This document shows, one piece after another, positions 1 through 5,986 of a stretch of 7,938 nt of DNA. Origin of the DNA: Verrucomicrobiales bacterium (lineage in GTDB: Bacteria; Verrucomicrobiota; Verrucomicrobiia; Verrucomicrobiales; Verrucomicrobiaceae); assembly GCA_003506995.1 (NCBI GenBank), contig DNXB01000398.1:1-7938 (forward strand). The letters are read 5' to 3'. The stretch's first letter is position 1. The number at the start of each line of letters is the position of its first letter. Position numbers and translations under genes: made by a program. The notes beneath the pieces were generated by a model. It was given only the letters and a program-made list of their open reading frames with translations. It was not told the DNA's origin and did no database searches.

Positions 1-197
1 CTGCGGTTGGCCTTGTCATAGGACGCCTTGAAAATCCAGCGCCAGCCGTGTTGCTGCGCCATCGCGCCGAGTTTTTCCGCCACGCTCCAGATGAAGTCCT
101 CGCTCTCGATCACGCACGGACCGAGAATCAACACCGGCTCCGTGCCATCCATCGACACCGACCCTATTTGCACCACCGGAAGAGAAAACGTCCCCAT
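1..197 (-). CDS. kdsA: 3-deoxy-D-manno-octulosonate 8-phosphate synthase, 5' part only
   Basis: This is the N-terminal 65 residues of KdsA; the rest lies beyond the left edge. The enzyme condenses phosphoenolpyruvate with arabinose 5-phosphate to make Kdo 8-phosphate, the committed step towards the Kdo sugar of the lipopolysaccharide inner core, in the cytoplasm. Two family signatures are visible: GPCVIES at residues 26-32 and FKASYDKANR at 56-65, the second being the phosphoenolpyruvate/phosphate-binding stretch. Cys28 in GPCVIES matches the metal-ligand cysteine of the metal-dependent class, whereas the E. coli-type enzyme has asparagine there. The start is taken at the ATG at 197; a second in-frame ATG (Met16, 152) is also possible and would give an N-terminus closer to the usual length. 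There is no good Shine-Dalgarno, only AAGGA too far upstream. It follows the transglutaminase gene by 131 bp in the same direction, so it could be read through from it or have its own promoter. Confidence 0.93.
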   Translation of the reverse strand, partial: MGTFSLPVVQIGSVSMDGTEPVLILGPCVIESEDFIWSVAEKLGAMAQQHGWRWIFKASYDKANR

Positions 198-211
198 AAA
201 ACTCAAATTTT

Positions 212-236
212 GATCCTTTGAGCCTGGCTCAGGATC
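212..236. repeat. Palindrome in the kdsA leader
   Basis: GATCC and TGAGCC are mirrored by GGCTCA and GGATC around a single central T, with only a TT bulge on one side, giving 11 matched pairs in 25 bp. It lies 15 bases upstream of the kdsA start. The near-zero spacer suits a dimeric protein-binding site better than an RNA hairpin, and no T-tract follows on either strand. An operator role is inference; nothing in the window identifies a regulator. Confidence 0.4.
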
Positions 237-266
237 GGTTTTCGAATCTCCAACCCCTGTGCGCGG

Positions 267-290
267 CCCGCTGCTCCAAAGTGTAGCGGG
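267..290 (-). other. Weak hairpin between the transglutaminase gene and kdsA
   Basis: CCCGCT at 267-272 pairs with AGCGGG at 285-290 around a 12-base loop, 39 bases after the transglutaminase stop codon. It could slow or end transcription of the trio, but there is no run of T after it on the minus strand, so it is not a standard intrinsic terminator. The rest of the 198-328 gap holds only the palindrome at 212-236. Confidence 0.2.
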
Positions 291-328
291 AGGGGCGGGG
301 AAGACAACGGGAGATTCTGGGGAAAGAC

Positions 329-1183
329 TCACCCGTCCATGCGCCGGACTTCGAGGGCCACCTGGAGGGCGGAGGTGGCGCCGGGAGGGCCGTCGAAGTA
401 GCCGGTGATGGGGGCGGCATCGTGGTAGTCACGTCCGGTGGCGATCTTGATGTGACGTTCGTCGGCGAGGGTGTTGTTGGTCGGGTCGAGGCCGAACCAG
501 CCTTTGCCGGGAAGGTGAACCTCACACCAAGCGTGCGAGGCCTGGGTGCCGCGCAGGTGGGAATCGGGACCGTTGTAGAGATAACCGCTCACATAGCGCG
601 CCGGGATGCCCAGCGAGCGGCAGACGCCGATCATGACGTGGGCGAAGTCCTGGCAGACACCCCGTTTTGTGGCCACGACCTCGTTCATGTGCGTGGCGGC
701 GTGCGTGGTGTTCGGCGCGTAGCTCCACTCGCGATAGATATGGTGCATCACCGCCTCGGCGACCGCGAAGACATCGTTGCGGTCGTCGCGAATGTCGAGG
801 CCGAGACGCCAGACCTCGGGACTGAGGTCCACATACTTGCTGCTGACGAGGAAGGGCTGCACGATGTCGTCCAAGCCTGCCTTGAGCGCGGCGAAGGTGA
901 CGCCGGATGGTTTGCCGCCATCCTGGTAGGGACTGGTGGTGTTGATCGTTGATTGCGCCTCAATGGTCAGGCTGGAATGCGGCTCCGGCAGGTCGAAGTA
1001 GTGGACGTAGTTGAACCAGTTGTCGCGAAAGTGCTGCAGCCGCGCCGGCGGGTGCGTGTTCAGCAGGAAGAACTCCAGGCGTGACTTGTCATCGGTGGCG
1101 GGGCGCAGGCGCACCTCATTGTAACTGTCACGCACGGGCGCACGGTAAACGTATCGCGTGCGGTGGAAGACTCGGAAGCGCAT
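329..1183 (-). CDS. Transglutaminase-like cysteine protease/amidase (COG1305 type)
   Basis: A 284-residue cytoplasmic protein with no signal peptide and the usual length of its family. Residues 1 to about 85, beginning MRFRVFHRTRYVY, form the bacterial transglutaminase N-terminal beta domain. The papain-fold core follows. The catalytic triad is visible: Cys177 in RGVCQDFAHV, His217 in SHAWCEV and Asp233 in GLDPTNN. Members of this fold hydrolyse or transfer amide bonds, and bacterial ones of this type are usually predicted peptidases rather than cross-linking enzymes. It is the last gene of the ATP-grasp/alpha-E/transglutaminase trio, 24 bp after the alpha-E stop codon, so it is almost certainly cotranscribed. 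In this association it is proposed to cleave or rearrange the amide product that the ATP-grasp enzyme makes; the substrate is unknown. No Shine-Dalgarno precedes the ATG, but the start is supported by the conserved N-terminus. Confidence 0.92.
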   Translation of the reverse strand: MRFRVFHRTRYVYRAPVRDSYNEVRLRPATDDKSRLEFFLLNTHPPARLQHFRDNWFNYVHYFDLPEPHSSLTIEAQSTINTTSPYQDGGKPSGVTFAALKAGLDDIVQPFLVSSKYVDLSPEVWRLGLDIRDDRNDVFAVAEAVMHHIYREWSYAPNTTHAATHMNEVVATKRGVCQDFAHVMIGVCRSLGIPARYVSGYLYNGPDSHLRGTQASHAWCEVHLPGKGWFGLDPTNNTLADERHIKIATGRDYHDAAPITGYFDGPPGATSALQVALEVRRMDG

Positions 1184-1207
1184 GGAGGGCGGCGGTGGTC
1201 GAAAGGA

Positions 1208-2272
1208 TCACTGCTGCTGTTGCTGCTGCTGCTGAATCTGCATGTTGGCATCCACCAGGGTATGCCAGGCTCCGGGAGGGAGGGATGGCGCGGGGGAGCT
1301 GTCTTCGATCTCAGGCGCGCTGTCTCCATAGAGGACAAAGGTCTGGAAGAAGGAGGCGCCGATGTCATTGAGCTTGGACTGCAGACGGTCGATGAACTCG
1401 TGCAGGCCTTCTTTGAGCACCTCTTCCATCGTGATGTAGGCGATGTCGGCGCGCAGCCTGCCGAGGAGGCGCACAGGCGCTTTCATGTCTTCCAGGCGGC
1501 CATTGCCGCAGAGGGCGATGAGAGCGGTGTGCATTTCCTCGATGCACCAGGCAAAGGAGCGCGGGAAGGCGTTGTTGAGCAGGAGATACTCAAGGATGTC
1601 AACGGGGTTGAGCTTGTTGCTGCTGTAGGCCTGGAAGGCATGCCAGGCGGAGCTGGAGCGCAGCAGCGCGGCCCAGCGCAGCGGGCGTGCCAGCGGATTG
1701 GGCGGCATGTCGAGCGAGATGGCGGAGCAGGTGTCGATCAGGCGTGTGGTTTTGTCCGCGCGTTCGAGGCAGAGGCCCAGGCGCAGGAAATGCCAGCTCT
1801 CATCACGCGGCGTGGTGGAGGCGGCGATGCCCTGGAACTGATACGAGGCGACGAGCACCTTCTCATAAAACGCGGCCCGCTGGTTTTGGTGCAAGGCAGC
1901 CGCCTCGGGAGACTCCAGGAAGAGCCGCAGCCCATTGATGCACTCCCACAGCTCGTCGGAGATCTGGTCACGCACGGTGCGGGCGTTTTCACGCGCGGCG
2001 CGGACGCAGTTGAGGATGGAGTTGGGGTTGTCGGCGCGGAGCGCGAGGAAGTCGGCCACGAGCTCGCCTTCGATGGTGGCATGGATCTTGTCGTAGCGCT
2101 CCTCATCCCCGGTGGTCATCAAAATGGGGCCCCAGAACTGTGATTCATCGGCCGCTTCCTCGCCGGCATCCAGCAGCAGGTCTTGCGTGGAAAGGAGCAG
2201 GCGTGAGAGGTTTTCGGCGCGCTCCATGTAGCGTGCCATCCAATAAATGCTGTCGGCGACGCGGCTTAGCAT
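1208..2272 (-). CDS. Alpha-E domain protein (COG2307/DUF403 type) with a polyglutamine tail
   Basis: A 354-residue, mostly alpha-helical protein. The opening MLSRVADSIYWMARYMERAE is the hallmark of the alpha-E family and fixes the start, although no Shine-Dalgarno is present. Further family-like stretches are the region around residue 100 (RENARTVRDQISDELWE) and LGLCLERADKTTRLID near 170. The family has no established biochemical activity; it is known chiefly for its fixed association with circularly permuted ATP-grasp and transglutaminase proteins, and is thought to be an accessory or helical partner of that system. Here it is the middle gene, 165 bp after the ATP-grasp gene with a repeat element in between, and 24 bp before the transglutaminase gene. 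Unusual feature: after about residue 315 the protein leaves the conserved core, passes through a Pro/Ser-rich linker (SSPAPSLPPG) and ends in Ile plus eight glutamines, directly before the stop codon. Confidence 0.92.
   Translation of the reverse strand: MLSRVADSIYWMARYMERAENLSRLLLSTQDLLLDAGEEAADESQFWGPILMTTGDEERYDKIHATIEGELVADFLALRADNPNSILNCVRAARENARTVRDQISDELWECINGLRLFLESPEAAALHQNQRAAFYEKVLVASYQFQGIAASTTPRDESWHFLRLGLCLERADKTTRLIDTCSAISLDMPPNPLARPLRWAALLRSSSAWHAFQAYSSNKLNPVDILEYLLLNNAFPRSFAWCIEEMHTALIALCGNGRLEDMKAPVRLLGRLRADIAYITMEEVLKEGLHEFIDRLQSKLNDIGASFFQTFVLYGDSAPEIEDSSPAPSLPPGAWHTLVDANMQIQQQQQQQQ
1211..1234 (-). repeat. CAG/CAA trinucleotide repeat encoding Gln8
   Basis: On the coding strand this reads three or more CAG codons, one CAA, then CAG again, eight glutamine codons in all, ending at the TGA stop. 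On the plus strand it appears as CTG repeats interrupted by one TTG. The triplet period keeps the stop codon in frame whatever the copy number, so slippage would change only the length of the glutamine tail. Confidence 0.9.
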
Positions 2273-2300
2273 GAAATGAGGGCGTTGGAAGTTGCGAAAG

Positions 2301-2437
2301 CTGGCAAATGACGAATGACGAATGACGAAGCTCGAATGTCGAATCGAGGGATTCGGGAGTCAGGGGGCATGCAAGAGGTCATTCGGGCTTCAGGTTTCAT
2401 TCGTCATTCTGGTTTCGTCATTCCCTGCCCCGCAGGG
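2301..2437. repeat. Intergenic repeat element with inverted AATGACGAA-type arms
   Basis: The gap between the ATP-grasp and alpha-E genes is filled by low-complexity repeat sequence. It opens with three tandem copies of AATGACG (2307-2327), followed by GAAGCTCGAATGTCGAAT, and closes with the opposite orientation: TTTCATTCGTCATTC (2396-2410) and TTTCGTCATTC (2413-2423). The two arms can pair imperfectly around a centre near 2365. Short reading frames through it give peptides such as MTNDEARMSN and FIRHSGFVI, which I recognise as typical spurious translations of a dispersed repeat in Verrucomicrobiota and Planctomycetota. That family identity is from memory. Only one copy is visible in this window. 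Confidence 0.6.
2423..2437 (-). other. GC-rich hairpin directly after the ATP-grasp stop codon
   Basis: CCCTGC and GCAGGG form a perfect 6-bp stem with a 3-base loop, starting at the base after the TGA of the ATP-grasp gene. What follows on the minus strand is AATGACGAAA, not a T-tract, so this is not a convincing intrinsic terminator. It may be the end of the repeat element, or a stem that protects the upstream message or lowers expression of the two downstream genes. Confidence 0.4.
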
Positions 2438-3886
2438 TCATTCCTGGTCGTCCCACAGCACCCAGGTGTCCTTGCTGCCGCCGCCCTGGCTGGAATTGAC
2501 GACAAGCGAGCCTTTTTTCAGCGCCACGCGTGTCAGTCCGCCGGGGACGACGTGAATGCGGTCGCCGTAGAGCACATAGGGCCGCAGGTCGATGTGACGC
2601 CCTTCAAAGTGATCGCCTTGGAACACGGGATGACGTGAGAGATTGAGAACCGGCTGGGCGATGTAGTTGCGCGGATTGGCGCGGATGCGCTCGCCGAACT
2701 TCCCCTGCTCCTCCTTGGTGGAATGCGGTCCCATGAGCATGCCGTAGCCGCCGGACTCGTTCACGGCTTTCACGACGAGGTTCGGCAGGTTGGCGAGGAT
2801 GTGCTCGCACTCCTTGGGATCGACGCCGAGGTAGGTGGGCACGTTCGGCAGGATGGGATCCTGATCGAGGTAGTATTTGATCATCTTCGGCACCAGGGCG
2901 TAAACGGCCTTGTCATCCGCCACGCCGGTGCCGATGGAGTTGGCCAGCGCCACATGGCCGCTCTGGTAGGCCTTCACGAGGCCCGGCACGCCGAGCAGCG
3001 AGTCTTTGCGGAAGACGAGCGGGTCGAGGAAGTCGTCGTCAATGCGGCGGTAGATCACATGCACCTGCTTGAGGCCCTTGGTGGTGCGCATGAAGATGCG
3101 GTCGTTCTTCAGCACCAGATCACGTCCTTCGACGATGGGCACGCCCATCTGCTTGGCCAGGTAGCAGTGCTCGAAGTAGGCGCTGTTGAACACACCTGGC
3201 GTGAGCACGACGATGTTCGGGTCGATGACGCTTGGCGGGGCGAGATTGGCCAAAGTTTCGCGCAGCATCGAGCCGTAGGCATCCACCGGGCGCACGGGCA
3301 GGGATTGCAGCAGGCCGGGGAAGGTCCGCTTCATCGCGTTGCGGTTCTCCAGCATGTAGGAGGCGCCGGAGGGGCAGCGGCCATTGTCTTCGAGCACGAA
3401 GTACTCGCCTTTGCCATCGCGCACGAGGTCCGTGCCGCAGATGTGGATGTAGATGCCGTGCGGGACTTTGACACCCATGAACTCCGGCCGGAAGTGCGAG
3501 GCGGATTCGACGAGCTCACGCGGCACGATGCCGTCGTTGATGATTTTCTGGCCGTGATAGACGTCGTTCAGGAAGAGATTCAGCGCCGTGATGCGCTGGA
3601 TCAGACCGGACTCGACCCGCTCCCATTCCTGGTGCGGAATGATGCGCGGCATCAGGTCAAAGGGGAAGATGCGCTCCGTGCCCTGGTCGTCTCCATAGAC
3701 CGTGAAGGTCACGCCCTGGCGGAGGAAGACCGCGTCGGCGGTGCGCTGCCGGGCGGCGTATTCAGCGGGCGTCAGCGTGCCGATGCTGCCCATGATTCCG
3801 GCATAATGCTGCCGGGCGGCCGCCGGGGCGGAAAACATCTCATCAAAAAAGCTACCTGGTTGGTAGTCGTTAAACAGGGACGACAT
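2438..3886 (-). CDS. Circularly permuted ATP-grasp protein (COG2308, DUF404/DUF407 type)
   Basis: A 482-residue cytoplasmic protein of the circularly permuted ATP-grasp family, predicted to use ATP to form an amide (peptide-like) bond through an acyl-phosphate. Family-like segments, numbered from this start, are VLEDNGRCPSG beginning at 164 (acidic, likely metal-binding), VIYRRIDDDFLDP beginning at 277, NSIGTGVADDKAVYA beginning at 316, ESGGYGMLMGP beginning at 377 (flexible glycine-rich nucleotide loop), and HIDLRPYVL beginning at 431. The reading frame opens 20 codons earlier at 3946, but MSSLFNDYQPGSFFDEMF at 3886 matches the usual N-terminus, and the extra residues look unlike the family. 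No Shine-Dalgarno is seen; a TATTAT box ends 8 bases before this ATG. It is the first gene of the trio with the alpha-E and transglutaminase proteins. The Anbu proteasome-like peptidase that often accompanies this set is not in the window. The biological substrate is unknown. Confidence 0.94.
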   Translation of the reverse strand: MSSLFNDYQPGSFFDEMFSAPAAARQHYAGIMGSIGTLTPAEYAARQRTADAVFLRQGVTFTVYGDDQGTERIFPFDLMPRIIPHQEWERVESGLIQRITALNLFLNDVYHGQKIINDGIVPRELVESASHFRPEFMGVKVPHGIYIHICGTDLVRDGKGEYFVLEDNGRCPSGASYMLENRNAMKRTFPGLLQSLPVRPVDAYGSMLRETLANLAPPSVIDPNIVVLTPGVFNSAYFEHCYLAKQMGVPIVEGRDLVLKNDRIFMRTTKGLKQVHVIYRRIDDDFLDPLVFRKDSLLGVPGLVKAYQSGHVALANSIGTGVADDKAVYALVPKMIKYYLDQDPILPNVPTYLGVDPKECEHILANLPNLVVKAVNESGGYGMLMGPHSTKEEQGKFGERIRANPRNYIAQPVLNLSRHPVFQGDHFEGRHIDLRPYVLYGDRIHVVPGGLTRVALKKGSLVVNSSQGGGSKDTWVLWDDQE

Positions 3887-3894
3887 GGCGATAC

Positions 3895-3900
3895 ATAATA
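3895..3900 (-). promoter_or_regulatory. Possible -10 box for the amide-chemistry trio
   Basis: TATTAT on the minus strand is one base from the sigma-70 consensus and ends 8 bases before the ATP-grasp start. No good -35 hexamer is seen 16-18 bp upstream. If it is used, transcription would begin at or within a few bases of the ATG, giving a nearly leaderless message. Confidence 0.3.
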
Positions 3901-3977
3901 GCAGAGCTTGTGCCAGAGTTTGGCCGGCATTGCAATCAGCATCCAATTTGGCGGCTGCCCCAGGCTTGTTTGAGGGC

Positions 3978-4007
3978 TTGATTCACCTCGTGTGTTTCGC
4001 CTAGGCT
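3978..4007 (+). promoter_or_regulatory. Weak candidate promoter for the FG-GAP gene
   Basis: TTGATT (3978-3983) is followed after 18 bp by TAGGCT (4002-4007), which ends 8 bases before the ATG at 4016. The -10 match is only three of six, so this is weak on its own. It is listed because its distance to the start codon equals that of the other candidate promoters in the window. Confidence 0.2.
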
Positions 4008-4015
4008 GGTCGCGA

Positions 4016-5203
4016 ATGAAAAAAATCCTTCCTTTCCTCTTTTCCTCCCTCGCCATCGTTTCCCAGGCGCAGACGCCGAGCTTTAAAGAGCAGTTGATCG
4101 ACGGCGAGATCGGCATCGGCTACGGCCTGGCCGTGGCTGATGTGAACGGTGACGGCCGCACGGACATCCTGCTGGCAGACAGCAACGTGATCGTCTGGTA
4201 TGAAAATCCGACGTGGAAGAAGCATGTCATCACGGAAAAACTGACCGAAAAGGACCATGTCTGCATCGCCGCGCGTGACATCAATGGCGATGGCAAGTGC
4301 GAGATCGCCGTGGGCGCGGAATGGAACCCTGGGGACACCGTGAACAGCGGCGCGGTGTTTTATTTGATCCCGCCGGCGGACCGCACGCAGAAGTGGGAGC
4401 CGGTGAAGCTCGCGCATGAGCCGGTGACGCATCGCATGAAGTGGGTGCGCAACAGGGCAGGGCGTTTCGATCTCGTCGTGGTGCCGCTGCATGGCCGTGG
4501 CAATGACAAGAACGGGGAAGGGGACGGTGTGCGAGTGCTGGCCTACCACATGCCGGACGATCCACGCAAGGAGTGGAACACCACGCTGGTGCAGGGCACG
4601 ATGCACAAGACGCACAACCTCGACATCATCCCGGCACCCGGCACCGAGCCGGAGAGCCTGCTGATCTGCGGGCGTGAAGGCGTCGTCCGCCTCGATCAAA
4701 CCGACAACGGCTGGAAAGAGCAGTGGATCGCGCAGCACCCGAAGGATTCCACCGAGCTGCTAGGCGCGGGCGAGGTGCGCTACGGAGCCTTTTCGGGCGG
4801 TCAGCCCTATGTCACGACGATCGAGCCGATGCATGGCAACCAACTCGTGCTCTACACCCCGCCTGCGGAGGGTCCGAAAAACGGCACCTGGCAGCGCCAT
4901 GTGATCACCGACGAGCTCGTGGACGGCCATGCCATCGTCACGCACGATCTGCTCGGCCTGAACAACCGCCAGATCGTCGTCGGCTGGCGGGCGCAGCAAA
5001 AAATCGGCAAAGTGGCGGTGAAGCTGTTTTGGACGACCAAAGAGGACGGTAACGGCTGGCAGAACGCATTCATCGACGACGGAGGCATGGCCTGTGAGGA
5101 TGCCGTTTGCGCCGATTTGGACGGGGATGGCGACTTGGAGGTCATCGGCGCCGGTCGTCGCAGCAAGAACGTCAAGATTTACTGGAATCAGCGAAATCAG
5201 TGA
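4016..5203 (+). CDS. Secreted FG-GAP/VCBS repeat beta-propeller protein
   Basis: A 395-residue exported protein. The start is put at MKKILPFLFSS (4016), eight codons inside the open frame, because it begins a clean signal peptide: two lysines, a hydrophobic core and a probable cut after SQA (residue 18). The mature part has FG-GAP/VCBS-type blades with calcium-binding loops: DVNGDG (42-47), DINGDG (88-93) and DLDGDGD (367-373), each followed by a hydrophobic strand. The stretch between the second and third loops has no clean repeat but keeps recurring WYENPTW- and HVITDEL-type segments, which suggests a full propeller with degenerate blades. It resembles the propeller portion of proteins annotated in this phylum as aldos-2-ulose dehydratase-like, but no enzyme domain follows here, so I give no catalytic role. 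It lies 74 bp upstream of the L,D-transpeptidase gene in the same direction and is divergent from the trio. Confidence 0.85.
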   Translation: MKKILPFLFSSLAIVSQAQTPSFKEQLIDGEIGIGYGLAVADVNGDGRTDILLADSNVIVWYENPTWKKHVITEKLTEKDHVCIAARDINGDGKCEIAVGAEWNPGDTVNSGAVFYLIPPADRTQKWEPVKLAHEPVTHRMKWVRNRAGRFDLVVVPLHGRGNDKNGEGDGVRVLAYHMPDDPRKEWNTTLVQGTMHKTHNLDIIPAPGTEPESLLICGREGVVRLDQTDNGWKEQWIAQHPKDSTELLGAGEVRYGAFSGGQPYVTTIEPMHGNQLVLYTPPAEGPKNGTWQRHVITDELVDGHAIVTHDLLGLNNRQIVVGWRAQQKIGKVAVKLFWTTKEDGNGWQNAFIDDGGMACEDAVCADLDGDGDLEVIGAGRRSKNVKIYWNQRNQ

Positions 5204-5237
5204 AACGAAATTCCTGAGCCTGCCTCAAGAGGAGGGT

Positions 5238-5267
5238 TTGCATGGGCGCGGATCGTGCTCCTACAAT
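5238..5267 (+). promoter_or_regulatory. Candidate promoter for the L,D-transpeptidase gene
   Basis: TTGCAT (5238-5243) and TACAAT (5262-5267) are separated by 18 bp. TACAAT is one base from consensus and ends 10 bases before the ATG at 5278, so the message would have a leader of only a few bases. It overlaps the alternative start codon at 5242, so the two signals cannot both be used by one transcript. Confidence 0.33.
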
Positions 5268-5277
5268 CGTATCAGCC

Positions 5278-5886
5278 ATGAAAGCCGTCCGTCTCATTGC
5301 CTCCATAGTCAGCGTTCTTGCTTTGAGCCAGTGCTCGTTCCCTGATTTTCCCCTGCTGGGCTCCCGCACCGAGATTGTGCGCCGTCCGCTGATGGTGATG
5401 CCTTCATCCGCCTCACAACCGCCGCTCTATGTCTGGCATGGTGGCGGCCAGCCCGGCCCGCTGAGCCTGAACATCGATCTCAGCGAGCAGAAAGCCTATC
5501 TCTTCAAGAATGGCCAAAGCGTGGGCTGGACCTATGTGGCCACCGGGCGCAGCGAGTTTCCCACGCCGACGGGTTCCTTCCGCATCCTGGAAAAAATCGT
5601 CAGCAAGCGTTCCAATCGTTACGGCGTCATTGCGGACAGCAGTGGCAGGATCGTGAATGCTCACGCCACGGCGGGCGTCTCGCGCATTCCTCCCGGCGGG
5701 AGCTTTATCGGCTCCCGGATGCCTTACTGGATGCGCCTCACTGGCAATGGCGTGGGTTTGCATGCCGGGCCGATCCCCAGACCGGGATCACCGGCCTCCC
5801 ACGGCTGCATCCGCCTGCCGCGTGACATGGCGGAGACGATCTACCAGCATGCCAGCGTCGGCACGCAGGTGACGATCATGCATTGA
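5278..5886 (+). CDS. L,D-transpeptidase (YkuD domain), probable lipoprotein
   Basis: A 202-residue exported enzyme that forms L,D-cross-links in peptidoglycan or attaches proteins to it, using a catalytic cysteine. The YkuD signature GLHAGPIPRPGSPASHGCIR is complete: His162, Ser174, His175, catalytic Cys177 and Arg179. The domain begins near LNIDLSEQKAYLF (about residue 64), with TPTGSF near 97. The N-terminus MKAVRLIASIVSVLALSQC reads as a lipoprotein signal with Cys19 as the lipidated residue, although Gln just before the cysteine is unusual. A Pro/Ser-rich linker joins it to the domain. The start is uncertain: an in-frame ATG at 5242 has a textbook AGGAGGG (5230-5236) five bases upstream and would add 12 residues, while the ATG at 5278 gives a normal short signal-peptide n-region and sits just after a TACAAT box. 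I prefer 5278. It is convergent with the glycosyltransferase gene. Confidence 0.92.
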   Translation: MKAVRLIASIVSVLALSQCSFPDFPLLGSRTEIVRRPLMVMPSSASQPPLYVWHGGGQPGPLSLNIDLSEQKAYLFKNGQSVGWTYVATGRSEFPTPTGSFRILEKIVSKRSNRYGVIADSSGRIVNAHATAGVSRIPPGGSFIGSRMPYWMRLTGNGVGLHAGPIPRPGSPASHGCIRLPRDMAETIYQHASVGTQVTIMH

Positions 5887-5892
5887 GGATGA

Positions 5893-5985
5893 GGTTTGCA
5901 GTGGATGGCAATGGTTTGCCGTTGCTTGCAATGGTTCTGGTAAACCACCGCAAACCATAGCCAACAACGGCAAACAACAGCCAAC
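5893..5985. repeat. Array of four 20-bp modules, two direct and two inverted
   Basis: The whole gap between two convergent stop codons is built of modules: GGTTTGCAGTGGATGGCAAT (5893-5912), GGTTTGCCGTTGCTTGCAAT (5913-5932), a 13-bp linker (5933-5945), CACCGCAAACCATAGCCAAC (5946-5965) and AACGGCAAACAACAGCCAAC (5966-5985). Each adjacent pair matches at 16 of 20 positions. The second pair is the inverse of the first: TTTGCCGTTG recurs exactly as CAACGGCAAA, and ATGGTTTGC as GCAAACCAT. The GGTTTGC core is thus repeated at a 20-bp pitch, about two DNA turns. It can fold into a long imperfect hairpin on either strand, but no T-tract follows, so a terminator role is only possible. Confidence 0.7.
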
Positions 5986-5986
5986 T

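Noticed and set aside
1208..1237. Treating the polyglutamine end as a frameshift artefact
   Set aside because: The frame is continuous from a well-conserved start, the run is in phase, and the transglutaminase gene begins 24 bp later as expected for an intact operon.
1163..2143. A 326-codon open frame on the plus strand, antisense to the alpha-E gene
   Set aside because: It starts inside the transglutaminase gene, reads the CTG repeat as a Leu run, and shows no domain. It is explained by codon bias of the opposite strand.
2301..2437. Reading the intergenic repeat as an insertion sequence remnant
   Set aside because: There is no transposase fragment, no clear terminal inverted repeat and no target duplication. 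A small dispersed repeat explains it better.
2315..2638. Plus-strand open frame beginning MTNDEARMSNRG across the intergenic repeat
   Set aside because: The first part is a translation of the repeat element and the rest is antisense to the ATP-grasp gene. Such peptides are typical false genes.
2723..3898. A 391-codon open frame on the plus strand, antisense to the ATP-grasp gene
   Set aside because: It is the mirror of a GC-rich real gene, and its translation is rich in His, Asp, Val and Glu with no domain I can recognise. The minus-strand frame has clear family motifs throughout.
4001..4738. A 245-codon open frame on the minus strand, antisense to the FG-GAP gene
   Set aside because: The plus-strand frame has a signal peptide and three calcium-loop motifs; the antisense one has no recognisable feature.
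5893..5985. Reading the 20-bp modules as a CRISPR array
   Set aside because: The units are contiguous with no unique spacers, diverge by about 20 percent, and half of them are inverted.
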